From JAWXBG01 sp044375415 (GTDB taxonomy: Bacteria; Bacteroidota; Bacteroidia; Flavobacteriales_D; Sanyastnellaceae), in contig JBILMS010000040.1 of assembly GCA_044375415.1 (NCBI GenBank), forward strand, positions 1-29,930: a stretch of 29,930 nucleotides of DNA, read 5' to 3'. Below the pieces are notes generated by a model. That model did no database searches. It saw nothing but the letters and a program-made list of their open reading frames with translations, and had not been told where the DNA came from. Shown in pieces: positions 8,478-16,322 of the stretch (positions are counted from its first letter, which is position 1; every line of letters starts with the position of its first letter). The position numbers and the translations under genes are program-made.

Positions 8478-8508
8478 CCATCAGCAAATCTTTTACTTCA
8501 TTTGTGAG

Positions 8509-9447
8509 ATGAAGTATTTTTTCTCAACATCTTTAGTTTTTGTAATGTTCTGCGTCACTACGAACGCAGCTGCAAAAATACATCCCCCCGACACTGTCAT
8601 TCGAATCGAAAATTCCCGAAACTTTGTTCTCATCGATAAAAATGATCTTAAGCCAAATGGCACACTACTCATTCAAATCGAATCGGAACAGAACTGGTAT
8701 ACTCAAACGTGGTTTTTAGCTACAGCAGTATGTCTCCTTGGTTTTATTGCCTTTCTCGTATTCAGGTATTTCTTGAGTAGCTCTCGTAAAAACGCTTTGG
8801 ATAAAGTGCGAATCGCTGACCTTGAACGAAGCGCTTTACAAGCCCAGATGAATCCGCATTTTATCTTTAATTCGCTCAATTCGATTCAAAGTTATATAGC
8901 CAACAACGAAAATGATAAAGCCAACAGATACCTGGCAAAATTCTCGCGTTTGGTGAGGGCTACATTGAATAATTCACGGTCCGGGAAAATAAGTCTGGAA
9001 GAAGAAATCGAGGCCGTTACGCATTACCTCGAATTGGAAAAAATGCGCTTTAAAGAAAAGTTCGATTACGATATTACTATCGACGATGATATCATTACTT
9101 CGGAAATTCATCTGCCACCCATGTTGATTCAACCTTACTTGGAAAATGCAATAATTCATGGTTTGGCTCAAACGCGCAGCAAAGGAAGAATTAGCCTGTA
9201 CTACCTGCTAATCGGTAATTATTTGGTTGTTACAGTTACTGACAATGGAATTGGAATTGAACAAAGTAAAAAGTTGAAAGAGGGAACGAAAGCTTTGCAC
9301 AAATCTGTAGGTATGACTATCACCCAAAAGAGACTTGAAATGTTGGACGAGGATAATCGCGACAATAAAGTGCGGGTAGAAGAAGTGAAGGACAGACTAG
9401 GGGAGGTGATAGGCACCAAAGTGGAAGTGAAAATTCGTGTGCATTAG
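8509..9447 (+). CDS. LytS-type sensor histidine kinase (His_kinase/HATPase)
   Basis: The protein is taken as 312 residues from ATG 8509. The open frame extends 26 codons upstream into the M16 start, but the signal-like helix MKYFFSTSLVFVMFCVTTNA begins here. A short outside segment (about 23-66) is followed by one membrane helix (WFLATAVCLLGFIAFLVFRYF, split here as residues 68-88). After a coiled linker comes the His_kinase domain with phospho-acceptor His117 in AQMNPHFIFNSLNSIQSYI. The ATPase has an N-box near 213-218 (NAIIHG), a G1 box VTVTDNGIGI (Asp245), and SVGMTITQKRLEML as the G2-like end. The sensory part is too small for a classic ligand domain, so it may work with partner proteins. 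It is followed after 74 nt by its cognate LytTR regulator. The protein should phosphorylate that regulator at Asp55. Confidence 0.93.
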   Translation: MKYFFSTSLVFVMFCVTTNAAAKIHPPDTVIRIENSRNFVLIDKNDLKPNGTLLIQIESEQNWYTQTWFLATAVCLLGFIAFLVFRYFLSSSRKNALDKVRIADLERSALQAQMNPHFIFNSLNSIQSYIANNENDKANRYLAKFSRLVRATLNNSRSGKISLEEEIEAVTHYLELEKMRFKEKFDYDITIDDDIITSEIHLPPMLIQPYLENAIIHGLAQTRSKGRISLYYLLIGNYLVVTVTDNGIGIEQSKKLKEGTKALHKSVGMTITQKRLEMLDEDNRDNKVRVEEVKDRLGEVIGTKVEVKIRVH

Positions 9448-9521
9448 ATGAGCCGACTTTAAACTAGAAGTCTCGGTTTTCCCTGAAATGACCTAATTTC
9501 GCTTCATTCATAGAATATAGG

Positions 9522-10262
9522 ATGATAAAAGCTCTAATCATAGACGATGAATCGGATGCGAGATCTACATTGCTCTCTTTTCTGAAATCTACTTGTCCGC
9601 ATGTGAACGTAGTAGGTGAGGCCGCAGGGGTGCAAGAGGGCTACAAACAAATCCATCTGCTCGAACCGGACCTGATTTTTCTCGACATTCAAATGGATGA
9701 TGGAACGGGTTTCGATCTCTTAGAAAAGGTGAAAAATCCGGAGTTCTTTGTGATTTTTACAACAGCCTTCGACAATCATGCCGTCAGAGCTTTCAAATAT
9801 GCCGCTGTTGACTACTTGCTAAAACCAATTGATCCCGATGAATTATTGGAGGCTGTAAGTAAGGTTAGAAAAAAACAAAGCAGTAATCAGAAACGTATCG
9901 ACTATCTCATGGATGTGAGACATTCCGCAGTGCAAGATCGAATAGCCCTTTCTTCACAGGACAGTTACACTTTGGTTCGATTCGATCAGATCATGCGTTT
10001 GGAAAGTGATAGCAACTACACTCATTTTCACTTGACATCAAAAGAGAAAATTACAGTTCCAAAATCGTTAAAAGAGTTTGAAGATATATTGCCTGCCAAC
10101 ATCTTTTTTAGGACACATCAAAGTCATATCATAAACGTCACCTACGTCAAAAAGTTCATTAAAGAAGACGGTGGCTACGTCCTGATGGAGGACGGCACGG
10201 AAGTTATGGTAGCTCGTCGTCGAAAAGATGAATTCATCAAAATGCTTACCGGTCATGAATAG
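9522..10262 (+). CDS. LytTR family response regulator
   Basis: This 246-residue cytosolic DNA-binding regulator has a receiver domain at 1-120. The acidic pair is Asp8/Asp9 (IIDDE), the phospho-acceptor is Asp55 (LIFLDIQM), the switch is Thr80, and Lys101 lies in YLLKPID. A LytTR domain occupies about 140-245, with LVRFDQIMRLESDSNYTHFH, FFRTHQSHIINVTYVKKF and a final ARRRKDEFIKML. All parts are at usual length. The upstream kinase gene is 74 nt away. TAATTTCG at 9494-9501, a 7/8 match to TAnnTTTG, could provide a separate promoter. A terminator follows at 10264-10296, so kinase and regulator form a complete unit. Targets are not evident; LytTR regulators often bind direct repeats near their own or neighbouring genes. 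Confidence 0.95.
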   Translation: MIKALIIDDESDARSTLLSFLKSTCPHVNVVGEAAGVQEGYKQIHLLEPDLIFLDIQMDDGTGFDLLEKVKNPEFFVIFTTAFDNHAVRAFKYAAVDYLLKPIDPDELLEAVSKVRKKQSSNQKRIDYLMDVRHSAVQDRIALSSQDSYTLVRFDQIMRLESDSNYTHFHLTSKEKITVPKSLKEFEDILPANIFFRTHQSHIINVTYVKKFIKEDGGYVLMEDGTEVMVARRRKDEFIKMLTGHE

Positions 10263-10263
10263 G

Positions 10264-10296
10264 AAAAAAAGCAGAACCGTTGTTCCGCTTTTTTTT
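10264..10296 (+). terminator. Terminator after the LytTR regulator
   Basis: A-tract plus GCAGAAC (to 10277), loop CGTT, GTTCCGC (10282-10288) and eight T residues form a hairpin with one A/C mismatch. It begins 2 nt after the regulator stop. Confidence 0.8.
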
Positions 10297-10508
10297 CTTA
10301 GCACCTGAATACTGATTTCGAAAATCGATTTCGTTCGTTTCCAAATTCCCATCAATCACTATTTCAGATTCAGATTTCTTTTCTCTAACCTTGACTGTGA
10401 ATACCGTAACAAAGAGAGTTTATTCTATTGTCTTTCTTACATATAATTATTATCCGGAAGATTTCCGGGGATGCGCGGACACAACTTTTTATTAATTGGA
10501 GAGGCTAT
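10297..10508. other. Gene-free stretch between convergent terminators
   Basis: About 210 bases lie between the LytTR terminator and the minus-strand terminators of the DUF4920 lipoprotein gene. I see only short frames, for example a 20-codon one starting MRGHNFLLIG near 10470, and no family resemblance. Confidence 0.5.
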
Positions 10509-10544
10509 AAAAAAAACCGACCTGTCTCGTTAGAAACAGGCCGA
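10509..10544 (-). terminator. Second terminator downstream of the DUF4920 gene
   Basis: On the minus strand a 12-bp stem (10544-10533 with 10528-10517, including G-U pairs) with a 4-nt loop is followed by eight T residues (A residues 10509-10516 on plus). It backs up the terminator at 10560-10594. Confidence 0.85.
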
Positions 10545-10559
10545 CTTTGTCATGCGTGC

Positions 10560-10594
10560 AAAAAAAGGCAACAGTTCTTGTAGAACTAGCCTTT
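10560..10594 (-). terminator. Terminator overlapping the stop codon of the DUF4920 gene
   Basis: On the minus strand AAAGGC and GCCTTT form the outer stem and AGTTCT/AGAACT the inner stem around a 3-nt loop, followed by a run of seven T residues (A residues 10560-10566 on plus). The 5' arm starts inside the TAA stop (10593-10595), so the hairpin begins immediately as translation ends. Confidence 0.75.
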
Positions 10595-11219
10595 ACTGTT
10601 GAGCGTCCTTACTTTCAGTTTCGTGATCGTGGTGCTCATGTCCTTCGTGATCATGACCTTCATGGTCGTGATCATGCATATGTTCTTCCTCTGTGGCTAG
10701 AGGTGCATCTTCAATCATTACTTTATGAGCGGTGATGGTCAATACGTCCTGTGGACCTGTAATCTTTGCTATCTCTTCGGCAGACATGTTGCTCTCTTCG
10801 GCATAATGCATTCTCTCTTCTTGAGAAAAAGTGGTGCGGTAGGCATATCCTTCGATAACACATTTTTTTCCTTCACATCCCTCCTTGGGAACAAAGAAAT
10901 TATGATCCTTCATTCGGACTTTGATGTTCTCGCCGGCTTCATCTTTAATATCCATCCAACAACCCATACGTGTACAGGTTTCAGCAATCGTTGCAGATAC
11001 TTTTACTAGCATCGAATCTTGACCACTGATTTTATTTTTTAAATCAGCAACTGATATCGCACCTGTAACATCGAATGTTGATGTATCAGGATAAAAACTC
11101 ATTTGAACTTCCGTTGAATCTGAAGCTCCGTTTTCGGCATTTGCATTTTCAGAAGATGTATTTGCACATCCTATAAGTATGCTTCCGATAAGTAAAAAAG
11201 TGGCGAATTTTTGAATCAT
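10593..11219 (-). CDS. DUF4920 lipoprotein with histidine-rich C-terminal tail
   Basis: This is a 208-residue lipoprotein. The signal sequence ends in the lipobox ILIGC with Cys18 as the lipidation site, then a low-complexity Ser/Asn/Glu linker. The DUF4920 core spans about 50-168. It contains VKVSATIAETCTRMGCWMDI (Cys82, Cys87), VRMKDHNFFVP and GCEGKKCVIEGYAY (Cys115, Cys120), with two Cys pairs that could bind metal or form disulfides. The tail at 180-199 holds ten His residues among Asp/Glu/Gly, a strong metal-binding composition (zinc, copper or nickel) not needed by the core. By family it is a cell-envelope protein of unknown function in Bacteroidota. The upstream promoter has a perfect TAAATTTG. 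It is transcribed alone and ends in two terminators. Role in metal handling is inferred from residues only. Confidence 0.87.
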   Translation of the reverse strand: MIQKFATFLLIGSILIGCANTSSENANAENGASDSTEVQMSFYPDTSTFDVTGAISVADLKNKISGQDSMLVKVSATIAETCTRMGCWMDIKDEAGENIKVRMKDHNFFVPKEGCEGKKCVIEGYAYRTTFSQEERMHYAEESNMSAEEIAKITGPQDVLTITAHKVMIEDAPLATEEEHMHDHDHEGHDHEGHEHHDHETESKDAQQ

Positions 11220-11239
11220 GATTTCTGATTATTCGAAGG

Positions 11240-11276
11240 CAAATTTATGAAATCAAAACCCGGACTTATCAACAAA
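11240..11276 (-). promoter_or_regulatory. Promoter of the DUF4920 lipoprotein gene
   Basis: On the minus strand TAAATTTG (11247-11240) is a perfect Bacteroidota -7 element. TTTG/TTG lies at 11276-11270, giving a spacer of 22-25 nt, slightly long. The leader to ATG 11219 would be about 15 nt. Confidence 0.55.
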
Positions 11277-11292
11277 TATGAGAAATGTTGAT
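11268..11292. promoter_or_regulatory. Inverted repeat ATCAACA-N11-TGTTGAT overlapping the -33 region
   Basis: Perfect 7-bp arms at 11268-11274 and 11286-11292 overlap and flank the presumed -33 element of the DUF4920 promoter. This is a plausible operator position. It could alternatively act as a weak hairpin after the 11341 stop (no T-run). Confidence 0.4.
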
Positions 11293-11340
11293 AGTTTTCG
11301 TATGAATCACAAGATGAATGAGTTACGCTTAAACAATTGA

Positions 11341-14300
11341 TTATCTGATAATTGTCACGCTACCGTTAAAGGCATACTCTCGGGCACTGTGCTCCTCTTT
11401 TAAAGTCACTGTCCAGACATAGGAATCGATTTGAGCATAGTATTTTCCTTCAGATATATCCCCCATCCACACCTGTTTCGGATCGGTTGAATCAAAGCAA
11501 ACAATACCCCATCGATCGACAACCGTCAAATGGTAACTTTCCGGATCAAATCCCTTGAATTGTACTTGAAAATAATCGTTAATACCATCATTATCAGGGG
11601 TAAAAGCATTCGGAGCAAAAAATACCACCTCCGGATCTATATGAATGAAATGACAAACGCTATCATGACAACCTAAGTCATTGGAAACGAGTAGACAGAC
11701 CTCATAGGTGCCATTCATTTCCGGAGTTATTTCGATATCAAACTCTTCCTCTGATCTCTGTTCTCCATTCCATAAATCCCATTGTAACTCATTGTAATTG
11801 AGAGAGGTATTCTCAAAGTGCACGAATTCGTCCAGGGTTGTCAAGTTTTCCGGGCCGATTAGAAAAGCGGCAATTGGAACCGTTGGAACATAAATATCTG
11901 TCGGTACTTCCATTTCCGCGACACAACCATTGGGCGTAGAAGCCACAACGGAAAAGTGGTAGTCGCCTGACTCAGATAAAGTTACACTAGAATTTTGATT
12001 TGTTCCAACGCTAATCCCGTTCATATACCATACAAATGAACTCGCAGTATCGGTGGTATCAATGGCATCCAATATTACCTCTATAGGGGGGCAAATATGT
12101 AAAGGTGAGCTGTTTACTAAAAGTTCCGGAATCGGATCGCAGTCGACAAACATTTCTACGGCTTCTGAACAACCAAAGGCATTTGTGGCAAGAAGGCTCA
12201 CATTCAAATCTTCCCCCACTTCCCATACTACTTGGGAAGAGTTTTGGTCGACAAAAGGTTCCCAATCAAACGAAATAGCGTTACCGGCGGTTGTCAAGAT
12301 TCCGGTTTCTCCCTCACAATATTGGTTGTCGCCACTTAAGGTGACATTACACTTCGGGTTTATCGTAATCATCAAAGTATCAGTGGCCGCACACATTTCA
12401 TCCGTTACAACAACTACGTATTCCACTGAAATGGGATCGGCCCCTGAGTTTTCAAAGGTTACAAATGGATCCGCAATGTTCGAATTGCTTAGAAATGATC
12501 CCGGACTCCATGAATATGTGCATTCTTGATTGGCAGGTTGACCCAACTGAACTTGAGCATCTCCATGACAAGCCATCATATCATTACCTGCTTCAAATTG
12601 AATGGGAGAAAGAACTACCGCTGTAAACACGGCTTCATCTGCCAAACAAGGCCCGTTGGAGGATGTGGTATACACGTATTCGCCGGCAGACATGATCGAA
12701 GGGTTAAAAAGATTTTCCGAAACCGGCACACCCAAATAAGACCATGTGCCTCCCTCTTCAGTTTCCATTTGACTAGTGGGCCATTCAATTTCACTTGAAC
12801 TCGGACAGAATTCGGCAGACCAATCGTTACCTGCTGAAAGCAATTCGAAAACTTCCAAGGTAAGTTCGAAAATACCGGCTCCACATGAGTTCACAGCATC
12901 TATGATGTAATGATAAATTTCATTGCCATTTCCCTCGGGATCTACAAAACTGCCAATATTCTCATTTTGAGAATCGGTCCAATAACCACTATTTTCCGTG
13001 CCTGATGGTAAATAGGAATTTAGATCAATTTCTTCGTTGGTCTCGCACGTCTCACCTTGCAGAGGAACTTCGGCATTAATTTCATCAACTTGTAAAGCAA
13101 TATCTGCAAAAGAATCCGGACATGTATTGCCTGAATATGCCGTAGCATGGAGGACAGAATTTTCAGGGCCGTTTACCGGATAGTTGGCACCTATAGTTGC
13201 CCCAGCCTCGTCAGTCCAATTAACGACACCTTCGCTGATATTTAAAAGGTCATTTAAGTCCAAGGTCACTTCATTTTCGCAAATGGTTATGGACATATCT
13301 AAAAGAGAAATAGGCGAAGCTTCAATTTGTATCGGGAATTCCGAGGCATCATCCGGGCAAGCGAGACCTTCGACGGCATATGTCAGCGCATAATTACCCT
13401 CCGAAAAATTGGAGAACACAGATGATCCAAGTGGATTCCCATTGAGCAACCAATAACCACCGGGGGTAGCATCTGCACTTAAATACGTCGTTAAATCAAT
13501 CGGTAACTCGGTCTCGCAAAAAACGAGATTTTGATCATTACCTGCAGTAATGAAGTTTTCCAGGCTTAGAGAACTAGTGCTCAGTTCCGGCGGACAATTG
13601 CCAATGGTAATTTGGTAGTGATACTCTCCCGCTAAATCAGTTGATGGATCAAAAGTACCATCGCTGGGATTTCCTACGGGGTCTGTCCAGAAGCCACCCG
13701 TTAAGGGGTTTCCGTCTAGAAGGTCAATGAGATTAACCTCGGAATCTGAACTACATAATAGAGTACCGGAGGAGGTTCCGGCGGGATCTACGGCGGAAAG
13801 ACTCAGCTCTAAATTTGAGGATACAGAGGGGCAAGGTGTGGCTCCGGGGACCACATAAGTGTATGTTCCCGCCATCTCAACTTCGGGTACAAACAAAGGA
13901 TCTACCGGATTGCTATTCGAATCAAACCACATTCCGCCGGCATCCGGTGAGCCATTTAGAAGTGAATGCATATCTACAGGTGACGCATTTGAACAAATAA
14001 GTTCTGCATTGTCAAGCCCTGCATCCGAAAGTTGATTTTCAATTACAAAAAGACTAGAAAAAACAGGATTACAACCGGGCACTATATCCAACATGTAGGT
14101 GAAGAGTGCTTGGTCCATGACAGCAGGATCGTAGTAACCACTTATGGCGTTTCCCTGCGCATCAAACCACTGTCCTCCGAAATCAGGGCTTCCGCTCAGA
14201 AGATCTGTCATTAAAAATGGTACGTAGTTTTCGCAAATGAGATAAGTCGTACTCTGTCCGGGGTCGGCATTTTCTATTATGAAGATTTCTACCGCCGTTT

Positions 14301-14808
14301 GAACAGCACACGCCCCATCAGTCATAGTGTATATGAAAAGCTCTGTACCATTTAGGTTTGATGGATTCTGAAGATTGCTTACGTTATTTCCCGATAAATC
14401 TGCCCATATTCCACCGGCTTGATATCCGTATACCAAACTAGATAAAGTGAAATTCCCTCCGGTCTCACAGATGCTGGTCATGGCTGCTTCCCCGGGATTA
14501 ATGCTAGATGGAACATTCCATAAAAATTCTTGAACGCCCGAGCCATCATCGAAATGAAGGAAATAGGCACCGGCACACAATCCGGAGGCAGTAGAAAGTC
14601 CGTCAGCATTTATTTCTTGGAAAATCACATTGCCGAACACATCCGACCACTCATAATAGGCGTTTTGCGCAATACCCGAAGTATAGGATAAGGCGCCATC
14701 ACAACTACAGGAATTACCCGTTGGGGTTATAGAAACTTGCGATAAAGCAAAACTGCAGCATGTCCCAACGAACAATATCAAAAGGGATATACGCAGCATT
14801 TTGGACAT
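11341..14808 (-). CDS. Large T9SS type B (CHU_C) surface protein with eight 79-residue Cys-bounded repeats
   Basis: This 1155-residue secreted protein has a signal peptide at 1-24 (LRISLLILFVGTCCSFALSQ). Eight tandem repeats run from Cys114: the first Cys of each unit falls at 114, 192, 272, 352, 431, 510, 588 and 668, and the next at 747. Each unit has an acidic/aliphatic L-x-x-L stretch, GG-x-W, F-x-P, then G-x-Y-x-Y before a second Cys. They resemble short Ig-like adhesin modules with one disulfide each. Further Ig/PKD-like segments occupy about 747-1060 (YSWSPGSFLS, LQWDLWNGEQ). The end (1062-1155) is a gliding-associated CHU_C domain: PNAFTPDNDGINDYF, VVDRWGIVCF, FNGSVTIIR. Export would be via T9SS, ending at the cell surface or medium. 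Start is ATG 14808 or the ATG three codons later. It has its own promoter. A role as adhesin or structural surface protein is inferred. Confidence 0.92.
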   Translation of the reverse strand: MSKMLRISLLILFVGTCCSFALSQVSITPTGNSCSCDGALSYTSGIAQNAYYEWSDVFGNVIFQEINADGLSTASGLCAGAYFLHFDDGSGVQEFLWNVPSSINPGEAAMTSICETGGNFTLSSLVYGYQAGGIWADLSGNNVSNLQNPSNLNGTELFIYTMTDGACAVQTAVEIFIIENADPGQSTTYLICENYVPFLMTDLLSGSPDFGGQWFDAQGNAISGYYDPAVMDQALFTYMLDIVPGCNPVFSSLFVIENQLSDAGLDNAELICSNASPVDMHSLLNGSPDAGGMWFDSNSNPVDPLFVPEVEMAGTYTYVVPGATPCPSVSSNLELSLSAVDPAGTSSGTLLCSSDSEVNLIDLLDGNPLTGGFWTDPVGNPSDGTFDPSTDLAGEYHYQITIGNCPPELSTSSLSLENFITAGNDQNLVFCETELPIDLTTYLSADATPGGYWLLNGNPLGSSVFSNFSEGNYALTYAVEGLACPDDASEFPIQIEASPISLLDMSITICENEVTLDLNDLLNISEGVVNWTDEAGATIGANYPVNGPENSVLHATAYSGNTCPDSFADIALQVDEINAEVPLQGETCETNEEIDLNSYLPSGTENSGYWTDSQNENIGSFVDPEGNGNEIYHYIIDAVNSCGAGIFELTLEVFELLSAGNDWSAEFCPSSSEIEWPTSQMETEEGGTWSYLGVPVSENLFNPSIMSAGEYVYTTSSNGPCLADEAVFTAVVLSPIQFEAGNDMMACHGDAQVQLGQPANQECTYSWSPGSFLSNSNIADPFVTFENSGADPISVEYVVVVTDEMCAATDTLMITINPKCNVTLSGDNQYCEGETGILTTAGNAISFDWEPFVDQNSSQVVWEVGEDLNVSLLATNAFGCSEAVEMFVDCDPIPELLVNSSPLHICPPIEVILDAIDTTDTASSFVWYMNGISVGTNQNSSVTLSESGDYHFSVVASTPNGCVAEMEVPTDIYVPTVPIAAFLIGPENLTTLDEFVHFENTSLNYNELQWDLWNGEQRSEEEFDIEITPEMNGTYEVCLLVSNDLGCHDSVCHFIHIDPEVVFFAPNAFTPDNDGINDYFQVQFKGFDPESYHLTVVDRWGIVCFDSTDPKQVWMGDISEGKYYAQIDSYVWTVTLKEEHSAREYAFNGSVTIIR

Positions 14809-14850
14809 AGAAGACTGATAATCAGTTAAATTGGTCTATAAGCAAGAGTG

Positions 14851-14876
14851 CAAAGATAATAGAAAAAGTTATCAAC
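14851..14876 (-). promoter_or_regulatory. Promoter of the 79-residue-repeat surface protein
   Basis: On the minus strand TATCTTTG (14858-14851) is a perfect TAnnTTTG -7 element, with TTG at 14876-14874 fifteen bases upstream. The leader to ATG 14808 would be about 36 nt. The spacer is a little short. Confidence 0.55.
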
Positions 14877-14990
14877 ATTTCATCGTTTAAATGTAGATTT
14901 TTTTGTCGAAGTGCAGAATAAAAGCTACCAATTTGGTTTCAAGTCTTTTACTTTAAAATGTTACTAAAATATCTTTTTGGAAAGGGCCTA

Positions 14991-15026
14991 AAAGAAAAAA
15001 CCCGGAACGACTAATCGTTCCGGGTT
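14991..15026 (-). terminator. Terminator after the PKD/CHU_C membrane protein gene
   Basis: A perfect 12-bp stem (15015-15026 with 14999-15010, core CCCGGAACGA) has a 4-nt loop and is followed on the minus strand by T-rich sequence. It sits 21 nt after the 15048 stop and separates the sigma/PKD operon from the downstream surface-protein gene. Confidence 0.93.
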
Positions 15027-15047
15027 CATTCAAAAGTATGGTTTTGG

Positions 15048-16322
15048 TTAAGGAATCACCGTTATTAAGCCCGAGAAGTATTTCTCTTCGTTTGTTCTGT
15101 CGTTATACAGAATCACAATCCATGGATACTGGCCGGCAGCTACTTTACTTCCGTCGCGGGCTGAGCCATCCCATCCTTTGGTTTTGTTTACCGTTTCAAA
15201 AATGGGAGTACTGCCTTGGTAAACGGTCATTTTAAATTTCAATTTACCACTTTTAAGAGCTTGTGGCATAAAGATATCTTCACCTAGATTTATCTTTTGT
15301 GGTGCCTGCAAATTGTACTCCGTGTTCACAGGAATGTACTTCACTTTACTGTCGGTACAACCGTGTTCATTGCTTACAGTGAGGGCCACCATGTGTTTGC
15401 CTTTGTCGGTGTATGATCTCACAGGGCTGATTTCTTCGCTCTCTTTACCATCCCCAAAATTCCATGAGAAGTCGCTGGCATTGTCAGAGATGTTGATGAT
15501 TTTTACAGTTGGAGCTTCAGTAGGATCATTCACAAATTCCCATTCAAAATCGGCACTTGGTGAGGGTTTGATTACGATCATGTCGCGTTGCACGTTGGTG
15601 CGGATCACACCACCTTCACTTGTAATAGACAGAGAAACATCATAGCTTCCCGGTTTACTGTACATGTGGGCAGTATTCGGCTTGTTGGAAAACGTTCCGT
15701 CACCGAAATTCCAAAGATATTGACCTTCTGAAGGACTGTCGGCGAGATTAAAATTCACTTCATAGCCCACACAAGCATTATTCACATCAGCGGCAAACCT
15801 TAGGTCGCGTGAATTAGAAGATGCTCCTGTATTATTGATAACGTTATTGTTGGAACCTGCATCTATTTGATCCACCTCTTCTATTAAAGGATGAACTTTG
15901 AAACGATCCGAAAAAGTGACAATTGAAAGAGTTTCAGGTGAATTTTCGGAAATACCATTTGGCACAGCAGGTATAATCGTATTTGCAGCAGCTTTAGAAG
16001 TATGTTCGACCGAATTGTCTTCTGCATAAAGCAGAGCAGACTTCAATTCAGGACTAATCGGAATCTGGTTAAAACGTGCAACAGTATACCCACCTCGAGC
16101 CTTTGAGACCTTGAAACTGTGGTTGTGTACCACAAAGGAAGCAACTCCGGTAAATACAGTGGCGGCAACTAGAGCTACCAACCAGGTTGCATTAGAGCCC
16201 GAACCGCTTTTCGGAGCAAGCTGTTTTTCTAAGCTCCCCCAGCTCTTGGCATCGAATGGAGTCTCGTAAGAGTCCATTGTCTGTCTGACTTTCTCCTCAA
16301 ATGGAGTAAAAATCTTGCTCAT
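15048..16322 (-). CDS. Membrane protein with anti-sigma-like head, two PKD domains and a CHU_C-like end
   Basis: This 424-residue protein has no cleavable signal peptide. A short cytosolic head (1-43, with FEEKVRQTMDSYETPFDAKSW) precedes a single membrane helix at about 44-66 (WLVALVAATVFTGVASFVV). A linker follows, then PKD domain 1 (about 176-252, YLWNFGDGTF), PKD domain 2 (about 255-332, FSWNFGDGKE), and a C-terminal CHU_C-like module (about 345-424, GWDGSARDGSKVAAGQYPW, then FSGLITVIP). The N-in topology places PKD and CHU_C-like modules in the periplasm. The head with Y-E-x-P-F/Y-D-x-x-x-W resembles the cytosolic ends of membrane proteins paired with ECF sigma factors in Bacteroidota. 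The start codon lies inside the sigma factor gene (26-nt overlap), so the two are coupled. I infer an anti-sigma or sensor role; a T9SS-related structural role is the alternative. Confidence 0.75.
   Translation of the reverse strand: MSKIFTPFEEKVRQTMDSYETPFDAKSWGSLEKQLAPKSGSGSNATWLVALVAATVFTGVASFVVHNHSFKVSKARGGYTVARFNQIPISPELKSALLYAEDNSVEHTSKAAANTIIPAVPNGISENSPETLSIVTFSDRFKVHPLIEEVDQIDAGSNNNVINNTGASSNSRDLRFAADVNNACVGYEVNFNLADSPSEGQYLWNFGDGTFSNKPNTAHMYSKPGSYDVSLSITSEGGVIRTNVQRDMIVIKPSPSADFEWEFVNDPTEAPTVKIINISDNASDFSWNFGDGKESEEISPVRSYTDKGKHMVALTVSNEHGCTDSKVKYIPVNTEYNLQAPQKINLGEDIFMPQALKSGKLKFKMTVYQGSTPIFETVNKTKGWDGSARDGSKVAAGQYPWIVILYNDRTNEEKYFSGLITVIP

Noticed and set aside
8431..8508. Longer start of the histidine kinase overlapping the M16 start
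   Set aside because: The membrane-leading segment begins at ATG 8509, and the upstream codons overlap the divergent gene and the inverted repeat.
10470..10530. 20-codon frame MRGHNFLLIGEAIKKTDLSR
   Set aside because: Its stop falls inside the terminator hairpin of the opposite-strand gene; no supporting context.
12053..12529. 158-codon plus-strand frame
   Set aside because: It is wholly antisense to the repeat-containing surface protein, with low-complexity translation and no motifs.
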